Of a stretch of DNA of 64,000 nucleotides, positions 37,131-45,336 are shown piece by piece. The DNA is from Desulfomicrobium sp. UBA5193 (GTDB lineage: Bacteria > Desulfobacterota > Desulfovibrionia > Desulfovibrionales > Desulfomicrobiaceae). The number at the start of each line of letters is the position of its first letter. Position 1 is the first letter of the stretch. Location of the stretch: contig DHWB01000002.1 of assembly GCA_002412965.1 (NCBI GenBank), forward strand, positions 76,242 to 140,241, written 5' to 3'. The notes under the pieces were generated by a model, which saw nothing but the letters and a program-made list of their open reading frames with translations, was not told the DNA's origin and did not search any database. The translations under genes were made by a program, and so were the position numbers.

Positions 37131-38318
37131 TTAGTGCTGCTCAGGTGGCTTGGATGGATGATCCTTGCGTGGGGGACCGGACTTGCGCCGCTTGTCCTTG
37201 GGACGATATTCCTTGCGCTCGCGCGGAGGGCCGGATTGTTCCGGCTGGCTGCCCTCGCGATCGCTTGCTGCCGGCGCAGGCTCCTCGGCCCTGGGGCGAG
37301 AAGGGCCTGGATTTGGACGACCCCGGTCAGGACGATCAGGCCGATTGCCCTGAGGGCGCTCTCCCGCCGGACGGGGACGCTGGTCCTTGCGCGGGGGATT
37401 CTGACGCCGATCCTGGCGGGCGGCCTGATTTCTCACTTCCGGGTCCATCAGGGCCGCAAGCTCGGCGGGCACGTCATCTGAAGAATCTTCATGCGCGACC
37501 ATGCGCGGCTGGTCCGGCAGGATCATGGCCGCCCAGTCCGTCAGGGAAAAATCCAGCTCATCGCCGGTCTCGTTCAACACGCTGACCGAATCGCGAAACA
37601 TGTTGGCCCGCAGCGTCTTCATGGGCCCCTGGGTGGTCATGTAGCGACGGCCAAGCTTGGGAGCGCGGTGCTGAAAATCCGAATAATTTTCCTTTTCATA
37701 GGCGAGGCAGCACAGCAACCTTCCACAAACTCCTGAAATTTTTGCCGGATTCAAAAAAAGGTTCTGATCCTTGGCCATCTTGATGGTCACTGGCTCGAAG
37801 CGGCGCAGATAACGCCGACAGCAGCACATCTGCCCGCAATTGCCGAGCGCCCCGATCATCTGGGTTTCGTGACGCACGCCGATCTGGCGCAGTTCGATGC
37901 GGGTGCGGTAATTGCGCACCAGTTCCTTGACCAAATCCCGAAAATCAACCCGGCCCGGAGCGGTGAAGTAGAAGATCATTTTGCTCTTGTCGAAATAGAT
38001 CTCCACATCCACAAGCTTCATGTCCAGGTTCATCCGCGCCACGCACTGTTGGCAGTACTTGCGGGCATCCTTGGCCAGCTCGTCATTCTCGCGGCCGATT
38101 TCAATGTCTTCGGCCGTGGCCGGGCGATAAATGGGTTTGACCGCTTCCGGTTCGAAGCCTTCGGGCAGATCGTCGCGCAAGGCCACGATTTCGCCGAAGC
38201 CGATGCCCTCTTCGGTCTTGACCAGGACCATGTCGTGCAGGGTGAGCACAAAAGGTGTGGCCACGAAAAAGTATATTTGTCCCTGGCGTCTGAATGAAAC
38301 ACCAACGTATTGAGCCAT
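37131..38318 (-). CDS. ricT: PSP1-domain protein, RicT/YaaT family
   Basis: A 395-residue protein whose N-terminal 270 residues form the PSP1 (RicT) domain. In Bacillus, RicT is part of the RicA-RicF-RicT complex, which binds iron-sulfur clusters and guides RNase Y. Conserved segments are ATPFVLTLHDMVLVKTEEG, IGALGNCGQMCCCRRYLRRF and ISGVCGRLLCCLAYE; the many cysteines are the cluster ligands. Residues about 295-395 are a low-complexity, highly charged tail rich in Arg, Pro, Asp and Gly (RPDRPDRGRPNPGPSRPRAE), probably disordered and perhaps RNA-binding. The tail is longer than in Bacillus. It lies just upstream of metG, as in many genomes. The Bacillus role may not transfer fully. Confidence 0.88.
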   Translation of the reverse strand: MAQYVGVSFRRQGQIYFFVATPFVLTLHDMVLVKTEEGIGFGEIVALRDDLPEGFEPEAVKPIYRPATAEDIEIGRENDELAKDARKYCQQCVARMNLDMKLVDVEIYFDKSKMIFYFTAPGRVDFRDLVKELVRNYRTRIELRQIGVRHETQMIGALGNCGQMCCCRRYLRRFEPVTIKMAKDQNLFLNPAKISGVCGRLLCCLAYEKENYSDFQHRAPKLGRRYMTTQGPMKTLRANMFRDSVSVLNETGDELDFSLTDWAAMILPDQPRMVAHEDSSDDVPAELAALMDPEVRNQAARQDRRQNPPRKDQRPRPAGERPQGNRPDRPDRGRPNPGPSRPRAEEPAPAASDREGSQPEQSGPPRERKEYRPKDKRRKSGPPRKDHPSKPPEQH

Positions 38319-38393
38319 AAAAATATCCTGGAAACTTTTCGTTGCTTGACAACAAAAAGCGGTAACGGATTCACGATGACGCGCTTAAGCGCG

Positions 38394-38431
38394 AAAAAAA
38401 ACCGGCTCCGAGCCAATGCCCGGAACCGGTT
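38394..38431 (-). terminator. Terminator after nfnB
   Basis: On the minus strand AACCGGTTCCG pairs imperfectly with CGGAGCCGGTT and is followed by at least seven T residues. Confidence 0.8.
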
Positions 38432-38460
38432 GTGTATCGGGAGAATCCGAAAGTGACAAG

Positions 38461-39876
38461 CTAGAGAAGGCCAAGCCTCCGCGCGATTTCCCGCGCCGAT
38501 TTGCGGCCCGCGCCCATGGCCAGAACCACCGTGGCCGCGCCGGTGACAATGTCGCCACCGGCAAAGACCATGGGGATCTCGGTTTCACCGGTTTCCGGGT
38601 TGGCCTGCACATAGCCCCATTTATTCAGTGTCAATTCAGGCGTTTCGCGCAGCAGGACCTGGTTGGGCCCGGTGCCGATGCCCAGAATGGCAAGATCCGT
38701 GGGGATGTCGAAGTAGGCCCCTTCCACCGGTACGGGCTTGCGACGCCCGGAGGCGTCGGGCTCGCCGAGCTCCATGCGCTGCACGGTCAGGCTCTTGAGC
38801 TGACCGCATTCATCACCATTGAAGGATATCGGCGCGACCAGATTTTCAAGCACGACGCCCTCTTCCAGGGCATGTTCCAGTTCTTCCAGGCGAGCCGGCA
38901 TTTCGTCCTTGGTCCTGCGATAGACGATGGTCACCTTCTCCGCACCCAGACGCAGTGCTGTTCGCGCCGCGTCCATGGACACGTTGCCGCCGCCCAGGAC
39001 GGTGACTTGCCGGCCGCTGGCCACGGGCGTGTCCACTTCCGGGAATTTGTAGCCGCGCATGAGGTTGACCCGGGTCAGATATTCGTTGGCGCTGTAGACC
39101 CCAAGCAGGCTCTCGCCGGGGATGCCCAGAAATTTCGGCAATCCTGCGCCCACACCGACGAACACGGCCTTGTAGCCCTGGTCGAAGAAATCCTGGATGG
39201 AAATGATCTTGCCCACAACCCAGTTGGTCCTGAAGATCACTCCCATGCGCTTCAAAAACTCCACTTCCGTACGCACGATGGACTTGGGCAGACGGAATTC
39301 AGGGATGCCATAAGTCAGGACTCCGCCCACTTCGTGCAGGGCCTCGAACACGGTCACCGACACGCCCAGGGCGGCCAGATATCCGGCCGCGGTCAAGCTA
39401 CTCGGTCCCGAGCCCACGCAGGCGACCTTGATCTCCTCGCGCAACAGGCGACAGTCATCCCCGCCGGTGATGGCGTCGCAGGGGTTGGCCGCATAGTAGG
39501 AATCGGCCACGAACCGCTCCAGCCGGCCAATGGCGATAGGCTCACCCGTGGGACTCAGCTTGCACTTGAGCTCGCACTGCTTTTCCTGCGGGCAGACCCG
39601 ACCGCAGACCGCGGGCAGGCTGTTGGTGGCCTTGATGACCTTGTACGCCTCGTCGAACCGCCCTTCGGCCACATGATGGATGAAGGCCTTGCAGTCCACT
39701 TCCACCGGGCAACCGGCCTGGCAAGTGGGGTTCTTGCATTGCAGGCAACGCCCGGCCTCAAGCCGGGCCTGCTCCGGGGTGTACCCGAGAGCGACCTCAG
39801 TAAAGTTGCCCCGCCGGACCTGCGGGTCCTGCATGGGCATGGAGACTCGGGGGAGGCGCTTAGTTTTTTTTGTCAT
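38461..39876 (-). CDS. nfnB: NADH-dependent reduced ferredoxin:NADP+ oxidoreductase, subunit B (GltD-like)
   Basis: The large subunit of the electron-bifurcating NfnAB transhydrogenase, which couples NADPH, NAD+ and ferredoxin. It has 471 residues. The N-terminal two-cluster region reads CLQCKNPTCQAGCP and VCGRVCPQEKQCE. A first FAD motif, KVACVGSGPSSLTAAGYLAA, is followed by an NADPH motif, QVTVLGGGNVSMDAARTALR. The protein resembles glutamate synthase small subunit and is often mis-annotated as such; the adjacent NfnA gene settles the identity. The ATG at 39874-39876 overlaps the end of nfnA by 17 bp, so translation is coupled. In sulfate reducers Nfn balances NADPH and ferredoxin pools. 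Confidence 0.93.
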   Translation of the reverse strand: MTKKTKRLPRVSMPMQDPQVRRGNFTEVALGYTPEQARLEAGRCLQCKNPTCQAGCPVEVDCKAFIHHVAEGRFDEAYKVIKATNSLPAVCGRVCPQEKQCELKCKLSPTGEPIAIGRLERFVADSYYAANPCDAITGGDDCRLLREEIKVACVGSGPSSLTAAGYLAALGVSVTVFEALHEVGGVLTYGIPEFRLPKSIVRTEVEFLKRMGVIFRTNWVVGKIISIQDFFDQGYKAVFVGVGAGLPKFLGIPGESLLGVYSANEYLTRVNLMRGYKFPEVDTPVASGRQVTVLGGGNVSMDAARTALRLGAEKVTIVYRRTKDEMPARLEELEHALEEGVVLENLVAPISFNGDECGQLKSLTVQRMELGEPDASGRRKPVPVEGAYFDIPTDLAILGIGTGPNQVLLRETPELTLNKWGYVQANPETGETEIPMVFAGGDIVTGAATVVLAMGAGRKSAREIARRLGLL

Positions 39877-40702
39877 GGCACTCACAGTAACACTTATAGG
39901 TCTCTTTTTCCTGGGGCACAAATGACTTAAGCCGCAACATCAACTCATCGAAATCCACCTTGTGCGCATCGAATTCCGGACCGTCCACACAGGCGAAGCG
40001 AATCGCATTGTCCACGCGCACTCGGCAGGCTCCGCACATGCCGATGCCGTCGACCATGATGGAATTGAGACTGACCACGGTCTTGACCCCGAAGGGCCGG
40101 GTCACTTCGGCCACGGCGCGCATCATGGGCACAGGTCCCACGGCCACCACTTCCTTGACGTCGGGATCGGACTCCAGACGCTCCTTCAAGACCTGTGTCA
40201 CGAATCCCTTCTGCCCTTTGCTGCCGTCGTCGGTGGCCACCAGGACTTCATGGCTGAATTTCCCCAGCTCATCCTCGAAAAGAAGCAGATCGGCCGAGCG
40301 AGCTCCGATGACCGAAACAACCTTGTTTCCGGCCTGGGCATGGCCCTTGGCGATATGATGCATGGCCGCGATGCCTGTGCCGCCACCAACGCAAACCACG
40401 GTGCCAACCTTGTGAATGTCCGTGGCCTTGCCCAGGGGCCCGCACAGATCCAGGATGTCGTCGCCCTCGCCAAGGCTGTCGAGCATGGCAGTGCTCTTGC
40501 CCATGACCAGATAGACAATGGTGATGGTGCCTTTTTCGGGATCGGCATCGGCAATGGTAAGGGGAAAACGCTCTCCATCATCCTTCACGCGCAGGATGAC
40601 AAAATTTCCCGGTTTGGCCTTGCCCGCGATGGCCGCAGCATCCAGAGTCATCTCCGTGACCCTGCCGGGTATGAGAATTCTTTTCTTCAGTATCGTGCTC
40701 AC
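39860..40702 (-). CDS. nfnA: NADH-dependent reduced ferredoxin:NADP+ oxidoreductase, subunit A
   Basis: A 280-residue FAD and 2Fe-2S protein of the ferredoxin-NADP reductase / PyrK group, partner of NfnB. It shows the FAD-binding segment PGNFVILRV..ERFPLTIAD, the NAD-binding VGTVVCVGGGTGIAAMHHIA, and the 2Fe-2S ligands in GIGMCGACRVRVDNAIRFAC. A cysteine-rich tail (KCYCECHDKKN) is unusual. I choose GTG at 40702 (read VSTILKKRILIPGR) because GGAGGG lies 5 bases before it. The ATG at 40714 would place that ribosome site inside the coding sequence and has none of its own. Confidence 0.93.
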   Translation of the reverse strand: MSTILKKRILIPGRVTEMTLDAAAIAGKAKPGNFVILRVKDDGERFPLTIADADPEKGTITIVYLVMGKSTAMLDSLGEGDDILDLCGPLGKATDIHKVGTVVCVGGGTGIAAMHHIAKGHAQAGNKVVSVIGARSADLLLFEDELGKFSHEVLVATDDGSKGQKGFVTQVLKERLESDPDVKEVVAVGPVPMMRAVAEVTRPFGVKTVVSLNSIMVDGIGMCGACRVRVDNAIRFACVDGPEFDAHKVDFDELMLRLKSFVPQEKETYKCYCECHDKKN

Positions 40703-40771
40703 CAATCCCTCCATGCCCTAACTGGGCAGCTTATTAAGCAAGTGGCCCAAAATTCCACTTTTTTATCATAC

Positions 40772-40800
40772 TTGTCAAAATACTTGGTCGATCGTAAAGA
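40772..40800 (+). promoter_or_regulatory. Possible sigma-70 promoter for the orphan gene at 40830
   Basis: TTGTCA (40772-40777), a 17-bp spacer and TAAAGA (40795-40800). The -35 is good and the -10 is weak. The spacing to the ribosome site at 40814-40822 is suitable. Confidence 0.35.
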
Positions 40801-40829
40801 AATCTCAACCCCAAAGGAAGGACTTGCAT

Positions 40830-41195
40830 ATGACCGTCGACCCTATCAGTTCCTATTCCAGTCAGAGCCTCGGCTCCGATTCGAACTGGAATCGTGGGTC
40901 TTCGAGCCCTCGGCTGTCGGCCCAGATTTCAACACGGACCGTCGGCGTGCAGCTTGGCAAACTTGGGGTCAGCGTCAGCAAGCAGGATATTTCCTTTGCC
41001 CCCGAGAAGGTTCCCGTTTCTGCGCCGGATTTTGCCCATGAACTCGAACTCCACCGCCTGACCCAGCACGTCGTGCCCTTCAGACCTGCCGGAGCCTACA
41101 CCCAGAACGCGACACTGCAGAGGCTGGGACTTTCGGCCTACGGTCAACAAGCCCGCACCCGCAAAATTGCCCCGATGATCAGCGTCATCGTATAA
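40830..41195 (+). CDS. Small protein of unknown function
   Basis: A 121-residue protein on the plus strand between divergent nfnA and convergent alaS. A strong ribosome site, AAGGAAGGA, lies 7 bases before the ATG at 40830. The N-terminal 45 residues are rich in Ser, Thr and Asn (SYSSQSLGSDSNWNRGSSSP) and probably disordered. The C-terminal part holds short hydrophobic stretches (LELHRLTQHVVPFRPAGAY, IAPMISVIV) without a clear membrane helix, and no signal peptide is seen. There are no cysteines. I do not recognise a family. A bidirectional terminator follows. The ribosome site, codon pattern and isolation between two signals make it likely to be real. Confidence 0.7.
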   Translation: MTVDPISSYSSQSLGSDSNWNRGSSSPRLSAQISTRTVGVQLGKLGVSVSKQDISFAPEKVPVSAPDFAHELELHRLTQHVVPFRPAGAYTQNATLQRLGLSAYGQQARTRKIAPMISVIV

Positions 41196-41296
41196 CGTCC
41201 CGCCCTCCTTAGAAAGATTATCGGTTGTCCGCAATTCAAAATCAGGCACCGGCAGCTTAACGCAGTAAATTCGTTCCTGCCTGCTTTTCACAAAAG

Positions 41297-41324
41297 AAAA
41301 GGCCGCCATTTCGGCGGCCTTTTC
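41297..41324. terminator. Bidirectional terminator between the orphan gene and alaS
   Basis: AAAAGGCCGCC and GGCGGCCTTTT form an 11-bp stem with a 5-base loop, flanked by A and T runs on both sides. Confidence 0.9.
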
Positions 41325-41325
41325 T

Positions 41326-43965
41326 CTATTGAGACAAAAACACTTCAAGTCTCGCCAAGGCCCGGTCGATGCCCGCCGGCTCCGAACCTCCTGCCTGGGC
41401 CAGATCAGGCCGCCCGCCACCGCCTCCCTTGATCTCGCCGGAAACTTCCTTGATCAGCGCCGGAGCCGTGAAACGCCCGTGCAGGTCCTTGCTGACCGCG
41501 AGGACGAGCATGGCCTTGCCATCGATCTCGGCTGCCAGGGCGATGATGCCGCTGGCGATCTTTGAACGCAGGTCGTCCATGAGATTCCTGAGCGCGTTCA
41601 TGTCCGGGGCGTCCACCTTCCTGGCCAGAACCTTCATGCCGCCGATGTCCTTGGCCTCGGAGGCCAGATCCTTGCCGCTCTCGGACATGACCTTGGCCTG
41701 CAGCGCCTGCAGCTCCCTGGTCAGGGCCTTGGCCTGGTCCTGCAAGGCCGCGATCTTTCGGCTCAGTTCACTCGGCGCAGCCTTGAGCAGGGCCGATGCG
41801 GAGCGCACATCCTCGCGCTGGGCCTGCCAGTGGCGCAGGGCATCCCAGCCGGTCAACGCCTCGATGCGGCGCACGCCGGCGGCAATCCCGGCTTCGGACA
41901 GGATGGAGAAGGTTCCGGCCTGTCCCGTGGAGGTCAGATGTGTGCCGCCGCAAAGTTCAACGGATTCCCCGGCCATCTCCACCACGCGCACATCAGCCTC
42001 GTATTTTTCCCCAAAGAGGGCCATGGCCTGCTTTTCGCTCACCGCCGCGTCATAGGACATGACCTGGGTGACGATGGGCGCGTCGGCCAGGATGGCCCGG
42101 TTGACCTCGTCCTCGACCCGCTGCAGCTCTTCGCCCGAAAGCCCGGAGATGTGCGTGAAGTCGAAGCGCAGCCGCGACGGACCAACCAATGATCCGGCCT
42201 GCTTGACATGCTCGCCCAGCACCCGGCGCAGGGCCGAGTGCAGCAGGTGGGTGGTCGAATGGTTGCGGGCCGTGGCGATGCGCTCCCCTTCCTCGACAAA
42301 AAGTTCCACTTCCTGATCGGCCAGGATTTCTCCGCCGTTAACCTCGATCTTGTGCACGATCAGTCCCGGAGCAGGCTTCAAGGTGTCAAGAACCCTGGCG
42401 CTGCCCGTGGGAGCCTGCATCCGACCGGTGTCGCCCATCTGTCCGCCCGACTCGCCGTAGAACGGAGTCTTGAGCGTGACCATGAAGCCAGTGCCCCCGG
42501 TCAAGCGCTCCACCGGCTCCCCTTCGGCATCGAGGAGGGCCACGATGCGGCTGCTCGCGGCCAGACAGTCGTAGCCGATGAACTCGGACTCCATCCCGCC
42601 ACCCAGCAGAGCCGCAAACTGTCCGGCCAAGCCCTTGTCGCCGGAGCCGGACCAGGCTTCCTTGGATTTCTTCTTCTGCACGGCCATGTGCTCGCGGAAA
42701 CCCGCCTCATCCACACGGAACCCCTGCTTTTCGGCGATGTCGTTGACGATATCGAGAGGAAATCCATAAGTGTCATAGAGCTTGAAGGCCGTGGAACCGG
42801 AAATGGTTGTGTCCCCGCCGGCAGCGAGGGCGGCCATTTCGTCCTCCAGAATGCGCAAACCCTTGTCCAGGGTCTCGCCGAAGCGCTCTTCTTCCTGGCG
42901 CACAACACGGACCATGAACTCCTTGCTGGCGAGGAGTTCCGGGAAGGTTTCGCCCATCTCCAGCACGACCTGGGCCGTGGTCTCGCACAGGAAAGGCTCG
43001 TCAAAGCCCAGGAGCTTGCCGAAACGGTAGGCCCGGCGAATCAGACGGCGCAGCACGTAGCCGCGCCCCTCGTTGGAGGGCAGCATGCCGTCGGCCAGCA
43101 AAAAGGCGATGGCGCGGCTGTGATCGGCGATGACCCTGAGCGCAGTGTCCGAGTCCTCGCCCTGGCGGTAGGCCACCCCGGCTTTTTTGGCCATGGCCTG
43201 GATCAGTCCCTGGAAAAGATCGGTATCAAAATTGGAGCGTTTGCCCTGACAGATGGCGGTGACGCGCTCCAAACCCATGCCCGTGTCGATGCTGGGCTTG
43301 GGCAGGGGGGTCAGTGTCCCGTCCGCCGAGCGGTTGAACTGCATGAAGACCAGGTTCCAGATTTCCAGATAACGGTCGCAGTCGCACTTGCCGATGCCGC
43401 AGTCCGGGCCGCAGGCCATGTCCGCGCCCTGATCCACGTAGATTTCGGAGCAGGGGCCGCAGGGGCCGGTATCGCCCATTGCCCAGAAATTGTCCTTCTC
43501 GCCCAGGCGAAAGATGCGTTCGGCCGGTACTCCGGCCACCTTCTGCCACAACTCACCGGCCTCGTCGTCGTCACGGAAAATGGAGACGAAGAGCTTCGCC
43601 TTGTCGAGGCCGAGTTCCACGGTCACGAAATTCCAGGCCAGGCGGATGGCATCCTCCTTGAAATAATCGCCGAAGGAAAAATTGCCGAGCATCTCGAAAA
43701 AGGTGTGATGACGCGCCGTGCGGCCCACGTTTTCCAGGTCGTTGTGCTTGCCGCCCACACGCAGACACTTTTGGGACGTAACCGCCCTGGAGTAGTCCCG
43801 CTTTTCCTGGCCCAGAAAGATCTTCTTGAACTGGACCATGCCCGCATTGGTGAACAGGAGGGTCGGGTCATCCTGGGGCACCAGAGAGGAACTGGGCTGC
43901 ACGCTGTGGCCATTATCCTGAAAATATTCCAAAAAACGTTTGCGTATTTCGCCAGCACTGATCAC
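41326..43965 (-). CDS. alaS: Alanyl-tRNA synthetase
   Basis: Charges tRNA-Ala and edits mischarged Ser- and Gly-tRNA. It has 879 residues, full length. The class II catalytic core occupies the first 450 residues (TNAGMVQFKKIFLGQEKRDY, VGRTARHHTFFEMLGNFSFG). The editing domain has the zinc motif HSTTHLLHSALR and CGGTHL. The C-Ala domain with a DHHA1-like glycine-rich stretch (EIKGGGGGRPDLAQAGG) ends the protein. The start is GTG at 43963-43965, with GAGG 8 bases upstream. It follows recA on the same strand; recA-alaS order is common in bacteria. Confidence 0.97.
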   Translation of the reverse strand: MISAGEIRKRFLEYFQDNGHSVQPSSSLVPQDDPTLLFTNAGMVQFKKIFLGQEKRDYSRAVTSQKCLRVGGKHNDLENVGRTARHHTFFEMLGNFSFGDYFKEDAIRLAWNFVTVELGLDKAKLFVSIFRDDDEAGELWQKVAGVPAERIFRLGEKDNFWAMGDTGPCGPCSEIYVDQGADMACGPDCGIGKCDCDRYLEIWNLVFMQFNRSADGTLTPLPKPSIDTGMGLERVTAICQGKRSNFDTDLFQGLIQAMAKKAGVAYRQGEDSDTALRVIADHSRAIAFLLADGMLPSNEGRGYVLRRLIRRAYRFGKLLGFDEPFLCETTAQVVLEMGETFPELLASKEFMVRVVRQEEERFGETLDKGLRILEDEMAALAAGGDTTISGSTAFKLYDTYGFPLDIVNDIAEKQGFRVDEAGFREHMAVQKKKSKEAWSGSGDKGLAGQFAALLGGGMESEFIGYDCLAASSRIVALLDAEGEPVERLTGGTGFMVTLKTPFYGESGGQMGDTGRMQAPTGSARVLDTLKPAPGLIVHKIEVNGGEILADQEVELFVEEGERIATARNHSTTHLLHSALRRVLGEHVKQAGSLVGPSRLRFDFTHISGLSGEELQRVEDEVNRAILADAPIVTQVMSYDAAVSEKQAMALFGEKYEADVRVVEMAGESVELCGGTHLTSTGQAGTFSILSEAGIAAGVRRIEALTGWDALRHWQAQREDVRSASALLKAAPSELSRKIAALQDQAKALTRELQALQAKVMSESGKDLASEAKDIGGMKVLARKVDAPDMNALRNLMDDLRSKIASGIIALAAEIDGKAMLVLAVSKDLHGRFTAPALIKEVSGEIKGGGGGRPDLAQAGGSEPAGIDRALARLEVFLSQ

Positions 43966-44016
43966 GTTGTCTACCTCGTTCGTCCCTTACCTAAGGGCTG
44001 TCCTAACTATTGTTTA

Positions 44017-44049
44017 GGCATGGTGCTCCATGAAGAGGAGCACCATGCC
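44017..44049. terminator. Perfect hairpin between recA and alaS
   Basis: A 13-bp perfect stem (44017-44029 with 44037-44049) has a 7-base loop. On the minus strand the tail is TAAACAAT, poor for termination; the plus-strand side has TTTTGTATT. It may reduce read-through from recA into alaS or stabilise the recA mRNA end. Confidence 0.6.
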
Positions 44050-44085
44050 TTTTGTATTGCCTTGAAAAAATCGGTCCTAGGAGAC

Positions 44086-45144
44086 TTACTCGACGGGCTC
44101 GACCACCGCCGGGGCTTCCAGCACCGGCACGGCCATGCCCAGATGTTCGAGCAGGGCGCGTTCGATCTGCAGGCGCAGGTCGTCGTTGTCCTGCAGGAAG
44201 GCGCGCACGTTCTCCTTGCCCTGGCCGAGCCGCTCGGAACCAAAGGCATACCAGGCGCCGCTCTTGTCGACGATGCCCTGCTCCACGCCCAGGTCGATCA
44301 GTTCTCCGACGCGGGAAATGCCCGTGCCGAAGAGAACATCATACTCGGCCTCGCGGAAAGGAGGGGCCATCTTGTTTTTCACGACCTTGACCCGCACGCG
44401 GTTGCCGTAGGATTCTTCCTTGTCCTTCAGGGTCTGGATGCGGCGCAGGTCCAGTCGCACGGACGCATAAAACTTGAGGGCGTTGCCGCCGGTCGTGGTT
44501 TCGGGGCTGCCGTAGCCGGTCATGCCGATCTTCATGCGCAACTGGTTGATGAAGACGATGGACGTGCGCGACTTGTGGATGGTGCCGGTCAGCTTGCGCA
44601 TGGCATGGGACATGAGCCGCGCCTGTCCCCCGACCTGAGTCTCGCCCATGCTTCCCTCCAGTTCGGCCTGGGGGATGAGGGCGGCCACGGAGTCGACCAC
44701 GACCACATCCACGGCGCCGGAACGAACCAGCATGTCCGCGATCTCCAGAGCCTGCTCGCCGTAGTCGGGCTGGGAGATGAGCAGGTCCTCGGTCTTGACC
44801 CCGAGCCTGCGGGCATAGTTGATGTCCAGGGCGTGCTCGGCGTCGATGAAGGCCGCGATACCACCGCGCTTCTGGGCTTCGGCGATGATGTGCAGGGCCT
44901 GCGTGGTTTTGCCGGATGATTCCGGTCCGAAAATTTCCGTGACCCGGCCGCGCGGGATGCCGCCAACGCCGAGGGCCAAGTCCAGACCGATGGAACCAGT
45001 GGGAATGACCGGGACCACCTGATGTGATGTATCGGAAAGACGCATGACCGAGCCCAGGCCGTAGCGGCGCTCGATAGTGGCCAGTGCGGTTTCCAGCGCT
45101 TCGCGGCGGGCATCTTCGGGGGAAGCGGTTTTTGGTCGGGCCAT
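44086..45144 (-). CDS. recA: Recombinase RecA
   Basis: An ATP-dependent strand-exchange protein and LexA co-protease. It has 352 residues, full length. Walker A is GPESSGKTT, Walker B lies in DVVVVDSVAALIP, and loop 2 is in FINQLRMKIGMTGYGSPETT. The short acidic C-terminus (APAVVEPVE) is normal. The ATG at 45142-45144 (MARPKTASPEDARREA) is chosen because GGAG lies 6 bases before it. The upstream 190 bp hold no E. coli-type SOS box that I can recognise. alaS follows 120 bp downstream beyond a hairpin. Confidence 0.97.
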   Translation of the reverse strand: MARPKTASPEDARREALETALATIERRYGLGSVMRLSDTSHQVVPVIPTGSIGLDLALGVGGIPRGRVTEIFGPESSGKTTQALHIIAEAQKRGGIAAFIDAEHALDINYARRLGVKTEDLLISQPDYGEQALEIADMLVRSGAVDVVVVDSVAALIPQAELEGSMGETQVGGQARLMSHAMRKLTGTIHKSRTSIVFINQLRMKIGMTGYGSPETTTGGNALKFYASVRLDLRRIQTLKDKEESYGNRVRVKVVKNKMAPPFREAEYDVLFGTGISRVGELIDLGVEQGIVDKSGAWYAFGSERLGQGKENVRAFLQDNDDLRLQIERALLEHLGMAVPVLEAPAVVEPVE

Positions 45145-45336
45145 GAGTTGCTCCATTAACGTTTGGGTTTTCCGAAATTCGGACAAGCATGAACTCGTAG
45201 CAAATATGATTTTGGAAGACAATTCTTCAGACGGCCGGGAAATTCGTACAATTCCCGCAAGGTGGATGAAAATGGGTGTCAGGCGCGTATTTTTCATCCT
45301 TGCACAGCCGTCAGGCTTTGACTAGCTGCACGGGTC

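Noticed and set aside
35415..37481. 688-codon plus-strand open frame
   Set aside because: Antisense to metG and part of ricT; no protein features.
38461..39876. Glutamate synthase small subunit (GltD)
   Set aside because: The domain content is shared, but the overlapping NfnA gene and the absence of a GltB gene point to NfnB.
42208..44919. 903-codon plus-strand open frame
   Set aside because: Antisense across alaS and recA. The composition is typical of shadow frames.
45145..45336. E. coli-type SOS box upstream of recA
   Set aside because: No CTGT-N8-ACAG match is present in the region; a different operator type may be used.
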